Of a stretch of DNA of 64,000 nucleotides, positions 58,869 to 64,000 are shown piece by piece. Location of the stretch: the NCBI RefSeq assembly GCF_014644415.1, contig NZ_BMKQ01000001.1, positions 1,230,861 through 1,294,860 of the forward strand. Reading direction: 5' to 3'. The notes beneath the pieces are model-generated. The model was not told where the DNA came from. It worked only from the letters and a program-made list of their open reading frames with translations, and made no database searches. Both the position numbers and the translations under genes were made by a program. The stretch's first letter is position 1, and every line of letters starts with the position of its first letter. The DNA comes from Marmoricola endophyticus. Lineage in GTDB: Bacteria > Actinomycetota > Actinomycetes > Propionibacteriales > Nocardioidaceae.

Positions 58869-60659
58869 ATGTCCGACGAGACCCCCACCAAGAGCGACGG
58901 CCTCCAGAAGGTGCTGATCGCGAACCGCGGCGAGATCGCGGTGCGCGTCATCCGGGCCTGCCGCGACGCCGGCATCGCCTCGGTCGCGGTGTACGCGGAG
59001 CCCGACCGCGACGCGCAGTTCGTGAAGCTCGCGGACGAGGCGTACTCGCTCGAGGGCTCCACGCCCGCGGACTCCTACCTCGACATCGAGAAGATCGTGG
59101 CCGTCGCGACGAAGTCCGGCGCGGACTCGGTCCACCCCGGCTACGGCTTCCTCGCCGAGAACTCCGACTTCGCCCAGGCCGTCCTCGACGCCGGGCTGAT
59201 CTGGATCGGGCCGTCGCCGAAGGCGATCGAGAACCTCGGCGACAAGGCGCGCGCCAAGCACATCGCGGTCAAGGTCGACGCCCCGCTCGCACCGGGCACC
59301 AAGGACCCCGTGGAGGGCCCCGAGGAGATCACGAGCTTCGCCGAGGAGAACGGCCTCCCGATCGCGATCAAGGCCGTCTACGGCGGCGGTGGGCGCGGCC
59401 TGAAGGTCGTCCGCACGATGGAGGAGATCCCCGACGCGTTCGAGGCCGCGACCCGTGAGGCGGTCTCCGCCTTCGGTCGCGGCGAGTGCCTGGTGGAGAA
59501 GTTCCTCGACCACCCGCGGCACGTCGAGACCCAGTGCCTGGCCGACCAGCACGGCAACGTCGTGGTGGTCTCCACCCGCGACTGCTCGCTGCAGCGGCGC
59601 AACCAGAAGCTGGTCGAGGAGGCGCCCGCGCCGTTCCTCACCGACGAGCAGGTGACCACGCTGTACGAGTCGTCCAAGGCGCTGCTGCGCGAGGCCGAGT
59701 ACGTCGGCGCCGGCACCTGCGAGTTCCTGGTCGCCCAGGACGGCACCATCTCCTTCCTCGAGGTGAACACCCGCCTGCAGGTCGAGCACTGCGTCTCCGA
59801 GGAGGTCACCGGCCTGGACCTGGTCCGCGAGATGTTCCGGATCGCGGCCGGCGAGGAGCTCGGCTACGACGACCCCGAGATCCGCGGGCACTCCATCGAG
59901 TTCCGGATCAACGCCGAGGACGGCGGTGCGAACTTCATGCCCGCGCCCGGCACCCTGACCGTCTTCGACCCCCCGAGCGGCCCCGGCGTGCGCCTGGACG
60001 GCGGGTACGTCGCCGGCGAGACCATCCCCGGCTCCTTCGACTCCCTGATCGCCAAGCTGATCGTCTCCGGTCGTGACCGCACCCAGGCGCTGGAGCGCTC
60101 GCGGCGCGCGCTGGCGGAGTTCGTGGTCGACGGGATGCCGACCGTCATCCCCTTCCACCAGGCGGTCGTCGCGGACCCGGCGTTCATCGGTGACGGTGAG
60201 GGCTTCGACGTCTACACCCAGTGGATCGAGACCGACTTCGACAACCAGATCGAGCCGTACTCCGGCGACCGCGGCGAGGCCGAGGAGGCCGGCGAGCGGC
60301 AGCGCGTGGTCGTCGAGGTCGGCGGCAAGCGCCTGGACGTGGTCCTGCCCGGCGATCTCGGCGGCCTGTCGGTGGGGGGCGGGTCCGCAGCGGCCAAGAA
60401 GCCGAAGAAGCGCAAGGCCGGCGCTGCCGGCGCAGCGGTCAGCGGCGACGCCGTCACCAGCCCGATGCAGGGCACCATCGTCAAGGTGGTCGTCGAGGAC
60501 GGCGCGAGCGTCGCCGAGGGCGACTCCATCGTCGTCATCGAGGCGATGAAGATGGAGCAGCCGCTCAAGGCGCACAAGGCCGGCACGGTCTCCGGGCTCA
60601 CGGTCGGCGTCGGTGACGGCGTCGGCAACGGCGACGTCGTCTGCGAGATCACCGACTGA
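58869..60659 (+). CDS. accA: Acyl-CoA carboxylase alpha subunit (biotin carboxylase + BCCP)
   Basis: This 596-residue AccA3-type subunit has an N-terminal biotin carboxylase ([47 protein letters not shown]), an Ala/Lys-rich linker ([16 protein letters not shown]) and a C-terminal biotin carrier domain with EAMKMEQ, biotinylated Lys561. It supplies carboxybiotin to the AccD subunit at 35846-37477 and is modified by BirA. A TACCGT hexamer lies upstream, and AGGAG is about 11 bases before the ATG. Confidence 0.97.
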   Translation: MSDETPTKSDGLQKVLIANRGEIAVRVIRACRDAGIASVAVYAEPDRDAQFVKLADEAYSLEGSTPADSYLDIEKIVAVATKSGADSVHPGYGFLAENSDFAQAVLDAGLIWIGPSPKAIENLGDKARAKHIAVKVDAPLAPGTKDPVEGPEEITSFAEENGLPIAIKAVYGGGGRGLKVVRTMEEIPDAFEAATREAVSAFGRGECLVEKFLDHPRHVETQCLADQHGNVVVVSTRDCSLQRRNQKLVEEAPAPFLTDEQVTTLYESSKALLREAEYVGAGTCEFLVAQDGTISFLEVNTRLQVEHCVSEEVTGLDLVREMFRIAAGEELGYDDPEIRGHSIEFRINAEDGGANFMPAPGTLTVFDPPSGPGVRLDGGYVAGETIPGSFDSLIAKLIVSGRDRTQALERSRRALAEFVVDGMPTVIPFHQAVVADPAFIGDGEGFDVYTQWIETDFDNQIEPYSGDRGEAEEAGERQRVVVEVGGKRLDVVLPGDLGGLSVGGGSAAAKKPKKRKAGAAGAAVSGDAVTSPMQGTIVKVVVEDGASVAEGDSIVVIEAMKMEQPLKAHKAGTVSGLTVGVGDGVGNGDVVCEITD

Positions 60660-60721
60660 CGTTCACGCGGGGGTCGCGCGCGGTTCGTCCGTACGTGAGG
60701 TGAGCGCGGCACGGTGTCGGC

Positions 60722-61879
60722 GTGACGGCACCGGTCAGCTTCCTCCTCCTCGACAGCACGGGGCACGGCGGACTGGCGCGCACGGTCCTGAACCTCGCGA
60801 ACCAGCTGGTCGCGCACCGGCCGGTCCGGGTGATCAGCGTGCTGCGCCGCGGGCAGGAGCCGCGCTACACCCTCGACCCCCGCATCGAGCACGAGGTGCT
60901 CGTCGACCTCGTCAAGGGCCCCGGCCCCCTCGACCGGGCGCGGCACCGGCGGCCGAGCCGGCTGGTCCCGCAGCCGCCTGACGACGGACCCGGCGACGGC
61001 GCGCTGACCGGCCTGGTCGACCACGCGCTGCGCCGCCGGCTGTCCCGGCTGGAGCCGGGGACGCTGGTCACGACGCGCCCGACGCTGCACCTGGCCGCGA
61101 CGCGGTGGCGCGCGAAGGGCGTGCGGGTCGTCGGCTGGGACCACCTGAACTACCCGTGCCGCTACCGCCAGCCGTGGCTCGCCTCCGTCCTCGACGCCGC
61201 GATCCCCTCCCTCGACGCGTGGGTGGTGCTGACCGACGCGGACGCCTGCGACTACCGCGAGCGGTTCGCGCTCGGCCCGGAGCGCGTGCGCGTCATCCGC
61301 AACGCCCTGTCCTGGGCACCGGCCGCCGAACCCGCGCCGCTGGAGGCCAAGCGCCTGGTGGCGGCCGGCCGTCTGGTGCCGGTCAAGGGCTTCTCGCGCC
61401 TGATCGACGCCTTCGCCGGGGTCGCCCGGATGCATCCGGACTGGTCCCTGGACATCCACGGGGAGGGACCGCGCCGCGAGGCGCTGCAGGCGCGGATCGA
61501 CGCGCACGGGATCGATGACCGCGTCCGCCTGGCCGGGTACGTCGACGACATGGCCGCCACCCTGCGCGGCGCGTCCGGGCTGGCGATGACCTCCTCTGCG
61601 GAGGGCTTCCCGATGGTGCTCCTCGAGGCGATGGCGGAGGGCGTGCCGATGGTGGCGATGGACTGCCCGCGCGGGCCCGCCGAGATGGTGCGCGACGGCG
61701 AGAACGGCTTCTTGGTGGCCGAGGGCGACGTGGCCGGCTTCACCCGGGCGCTGCACACGCTGATCGGGGACGCCGAGCTGCGCCGGAGCCTGGGCAAGCA
61801 GGCCTGGCTGGACGCGGAGTCGTACACCACCGAGCGGATCGTCCAGGACTGGCTGGAGCTGCTGGACGGGGTCGCCTGA
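60722..61879 (+). CDS. Glycosyltransferase family 4
   Basis: This 385-residue GT-B glycosyltransferase has an N-terminal acceptor domain starting FLLLDSTGHGGLARTVLNLA and a C-terminal nucleotide-sugar domain with VAAGRLVPVKGFSRLIDAF, HGEGPRREAL and SSAEGFPMVLLEAMAEGVP (E-x7-E). The sugar is unknown. It shares a one-base stop/start overlap with the sulfotransferase-like gene, so glycosylation and sulfation of the same surface compound is likely. Confidence 0.93.
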   Translation: MTAPVSFLLLDSTGHGGLARTVLNLANQLVAHRPVRVISVLRRGQEPRYTLDPRIEHEVLVDLVKGPGPLDRARHRRPSRLVPQPPDDGPGDGALTGLVDHALRRRLSRLEPGTLVTTRPTLHLAATRWRAKGVRVVGWDHLNYPCRYRQPWLASVLDAAIPSLDAWVVLTDADACDYRERFALGPERVRVIRNALSWAPAAEPAPLEAKRLVAAGRLVPVKGFSRLIDAFAGVARMHPDWSLDIHGEGPRREALQARIDAHGIDDRVRLAGYVDDMAATLRGASGLAMTSSAEGFPMVLLEAMAEGVPMVAMDCPRGPAEMVRDGENGFLVAEGDVAGFTRALHTLIGDAELRRSLGKQAWLDAESYTTERIVQDWLELLDGVA

Positions 61880-63033
61880 TGGCGGCGAAGGGCCGGCCGA
61901 CGCCCCGGGTCCACCTCCACGTCGGGCTGCCCAAGTCGGGGACCACGTTCCTGCAGTCCTCCCTGGCGCGGCACGAGTCGCACCTGGCCGACCTCGGCGT
62001 CGACCTCCCCGTCGGCGACGCGGTGATGGTCGACGCCGCGCTCGACGTACGCCGCGAGTACGACGGCTTCGGCCGCGACCCCGAGCGGGTACGGGGCGCG
62101 TTCGCCCGCGTCGCCGAGCGGGTGCACCAGTCGGCCGGCCGCGGGCGCCACTCCGTGCTGTCCCACGAGCTGCTGGGGGCGGCGACCGCCGAGCAGGCGC
62201 AGGCGGCCCTCGATCTCCTGGCGCCCCTCGAGGTGCACCTCGTCGTCACCGCCCGTGACCCCGCCAGGCAGGCCCTGGCGGAGTGGCAGGAGGGGATCAA
62301 GCACGCCCGCCGCCTGCGGTTCGAGAAGTTCACCCGCACCGTCCTGAACGGCGAGACCGACTCCGAGCACGCGCGACGCTTCCGCGGCGCGCAGGACCTG
62401 ACCGCGGTGCTGGACCGGTGGGGGCGCTCGCTGCCGCCCGAGCGGGTCCACCTGGTCACCGCACCCCCGCGCGGCACCGACCCGAGGGTGCTCTGGGGCA
62501 GGTTCGCCGAGGCACTCGGCATCGACGCCACGGACCTCGAGCCCGCGGGCCGCGAGCACGGCAACGCCTCGCTGGGGACGGCCGAGATCAGCGTGCTGCG
62601 CCAGGTGAACCGCGCGCTGAGCCGCGACCACAAGGGCGTGCTGGACCGCCCGCGGTACGGACGGACGGTCAAGCGGGTCTACGCCCAGCAGGTCCTCGCC
62701 GGGCTCGGGTCACCCCGCCCGGTGCTGCCGGTCTCGCTGGTCGGGCCGATGCGCGACCGGGCCGAGCTGTGGGCCAAGGCCGTCGACGCGGCCGGCTGGC
62801 AGGTGCACGGCGACCTCGACGACCTGCTGCCCGCCGAGCCCGAGCCGGGCTCCCCGCACCCCGACGACGTCGAGGCCGACGCGCTGCTCTCCGCCGCGAT
62901 CGACGGCACGGCCGGACTGCTCGTCAGGCTGGCCGAGGAGCAGGACCGGGTCATGGAGCTGCAGGCCGAGGTCGAGCGGCTGCGACGCAAGCGCCGCAAG
63001 CTCAAGGAGCGGCTGGCGCGGAAGTCGGGCTGA
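61879..63033 (+). CDS. Sulfotransferase-like protein with C-terminal coiled coil (paralogue 2)
   Basis: This 384-residue protein has a PAPS-type P-loop LHVGLPKSGTTFLQSS near the N-terminus and the second element VVTARDPARQALAEWQEGIK. The last ~45 residues form a strongly charged coiled coil (VMELQAEVERLRRKRRKLKE). It has the same architecture as the protein at 29463-30647, in which the P-loop reads LPKTATTYLQ. It is coupled with the preceding glycosyltransferase. The acceptor is unknown; a surface glycolipid or polysaccharide is inferred. Confidence 0.8.
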   Translation: MAAKGRPTPRVHLHVGLPKSGTTFLQSSLARHESHLADLGVDLPVGDAVMVDAALDVRREYDGFGRDPERVRGAFARVAERVHQSAGRGRHSVLSHELLGAATAEQAQAALDLLAPLEVHLVVTARDPARQALAEWQEGIKHARRLRFEKFTRTVLNGETDSEHARRFRGAQDLTAVLDRWGRSLPPERVHLVTAPPRGTDPRVLWGRFAEALGIDATDLEPAGREHGNASLGTAEISVLRQVNRALSRDHKGVLDRPRYGRTVKRVYAQQVLAGLGSPRPVLPVSLVGPMRDRAELWAKAVDAAGWQVHGDLDDLLPAEPEPGSPHPDDVEADALLSAAIDGTAGLLVRLAEEQDRVMELQAEVERLRRKRRKLKERLARKSG

Positions 63034-63042
63034 GTCGTCGGC

Positions 63043-63058
63043 CGGCGCTCAGGCGCCG
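63043..63058. terminator. Small hairpin at a convergent gene junction
   Basis: CGGCGC-TCAG-GCGCCG forms a 6-base stem with a four-base loop and includes the stop codon of the SpoIID-like gene. It is a weak bidirectional terminator candidate. Confidence 0.4.
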
Positions 63059-64000
63059 AACCAGAACCAGGTCGAGCGGAGCCCCAGCACGGCGCGCATC
63101 GTGTCACCACTGATCGAGACCGACGTCTTGGTGCCCACGAGCTTCAGCGTCGAGACCCGGCCGCCCCACTGCGGCCCGCCCGACGTCGGCCCCTGCCGCC
63201 CGGTGACCACGATCGAGCGCAGCCGGCCGATCGCCGGGTAGCGCTGCTGCAGGGTGCTCGTCGAGACCGGCGTCGACCAGGTGTGCACCGTGTTGCGGCT
63301 GGTGGCGTCGTACGGGTCGCTGCGCGCCACGAGGTACGGCACGCTCCCTGCGGCGCTCCAGCCGCCACTGCTGGCCGAGAACTGCGTGAACGCCGGCTTG
63401 CCGGCGTACGTCAGCACCTTCCCGGACGTCGCCGCGATCGCCTTGTCCGCCAGCGGGTGCTCGCCGGCGACGCCCGCGTACACCTGGCACGAGGTCGTGT
63501 CGCAGATGTCGGAGTACGAGCGGCCGCCGTCCCCGTGGGCACGGGACCACACGGCGTACGTCCTCGCCGCGACGGCCTGCGCGCGCACCGCCTCGGTGCT
63601 CCACGAGGCCGGCATCTCCCGGGCGACGACGCCACGCAGGTAGCTCTCCAGCGGCAGCGTGTTCACGACCTCCCGCGACGCCGAGCCGGCGCGCGTGGTG
63701 ATCGCGGCGACGCGGTCGCGCAGGACGGTCCGCGCCGAACCCTGGACCGTCGTGACCGTGCCGGCGACCGGGTTGCGGAAGACGCCGTCGCGGGACAGGA
63801 CGTGCCAGCGCTTCCAGGTGCCGCTCTGCAGGAAGTCCACGGCACTGCGCGTCCCGGACGTGGTCAGGCGCCACCGGGTGATCCCGGCGGCCGTGGGCAG
63901 CGTGTTCCAGGTGCGCACGCCACTGTCGAGCAGCTGCAGGCCGGCGTGCGGCTGCACCAGCAGCGGTGCGGCGATCCGGGTCATCCGCACCCGCATGTCA
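63049..64000 (-). CDS. SpoIID/LytB domain protein, 5' end cut by the window edge
   Basis: At least 315 residues are visible, with the frame still open at the right edge, so the N-terminus (probably with a signal peptide) is missing; the ATG at 63996 need not be the start. The SpoIID signature LESYLRGVVAREMPASWSTE, AVAARTYAVW and SASSGGWSAAG is clear. The family includes SpoIID, a lytic transglycosylase acting on denuded glycan strands, and other cell-wall proteins; the actinobacterial role is unknown. It is convergent with the sulfotransferase-like gene. Confidence 0.88.
   Translation of the reverse strand, partial: DMRVRMTRIAAPLLVQPHAGLQLLDSGVRTWNTLPTAAGITRWRLTTSGTRSAVDFLQSGTWKRWHVLSRDGVFRNPVAGTVTTVQGSARTVLRDRVAAITTRAGSASREVVNTLPLESYLRGVVAREMPASWSTEAVRAQAVAARTYAVWSRAHGDGGRSYSDICDTTSCQVYAGVAGEHPLADKAIAATSGKVLTYAGKPAFTQFSASSGGWSAAGSVPYLVARSDPYDATSRNTVHTWSTPVSTSTLQQRYPAIGRLRSIVVTGRQGPTSGGPQWGGRVSTLKLVGTKTSVSISGDTMRAVLGLRSTWFWFGA

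Noticed and set aside
58791-60575. Long minus-strand open frame opposite accA
   Set aside because: It is antisense to an intact biotin carboxylase and has no family features; high GC leaves such frames open by chance.
1-64000. tRNA, rRNA, CRISPR arrays, prophage or insertion-sequence transposase genes
   Set aside because: I scanned the short intergenic gaps and the protein set and saw no cloverleaf, spaced repeat array, phage structural gene or transposase. A covariance-model search could still find a small RNA.

Overview
The window is very GC-rich chromosomal DNA with frequent GTG starts, tightly overlapping genes and actinobacterial marker families (DUF3107, the acyl-CoA carboxylase epsilon subunit, an ImuA'/ImuB/DnaE2 mutasome, a MoeZ-type ThiF-rhodanese fusion, DUF6758). 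Gene content and order fit a Nocardioides-like member of the Propionibacteriales. This placement is an inference, because there is no rRNA gene in the window. No tRNA, CRISPR array, prophage or transposase gene was recognised, and no gap without a gene exceeds 300 bases.

Layout. 1-2.6 kb: the 3' end of glgB, a palindromic MITE-like element and a NUDIX hydrolase. 2.7-6.8 kb: a GntR-controlled cassette (creatininase-like, secreted esterase, AbgT transporter). 6.9-11.6 kb: purK-purE, a secreted serine protease, and a glutamine-synthetase-like ligase paired with a putative cysteine-peptidase-fold protein. 11.7-14.7 kb: a CYP153-like P450 fused to its own FMN/2Fe-2S reductase, with a TetR regulator. 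14.8-25.6 kb: a conserved actinobacterial block (moeZ, TetR, DUF3107, ferritin-like, DEAD-box helicase, L,D-transpeptidase, ParA, SDR, PHP, DUF6758, histidine phosphatase), then a transporter and a MaoC-like protein. 25.7-34.0 kb: a surface-polymer island with two three-domain proteins (N-terminal beta domain, LicD-like, methyltransferase), two short coiled-coil proteins, a LicC-like nucleotidyltransferase, an EamA permease and a sulfotransferase-like protein. 34.1-37.5 kb: adenylate cyclase, birA, accD. 37.6-45.6 kb: a second MITE-like element, MerR/hydrolase, and a LysR-linked acyl-CoA operon ending in a YWTD beta-propeller. 45.6-51.5 kb: accE and the SOS mutasome. 51.5-60.7 kb: asnB, maf, an acyl-CoA dehydrogenase, OhrR/OsmC, isochorismatase-like, MFS/MarR, accA. 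60.7-64 kb: a glycosyltransferase, a second sulfotransferase-like protein and a SpoIID/LytB protein cut by the window edge.

How it fits together. birA, accD, accE, maf and accA form one compact neighbourhood in many actinobacteria. Here they keep their order but are spread over about 25 kb with accessory cassettes between them. Several operons carry visible operators (GntR, TetR, LexA, OhrR, MerR, MarR and LysR type), and many first genes show a TANNNT hexamer 6-7 bases before a GTG or ATG, which suggests leaderless transcripts.

The most interesting items are the natural CYP153-reductase fusion and the LicD/methyltransferase/sulfotransferase/coiled-coil island. The island looks like an undescribed pathway for decorating a cell-surface polymer.
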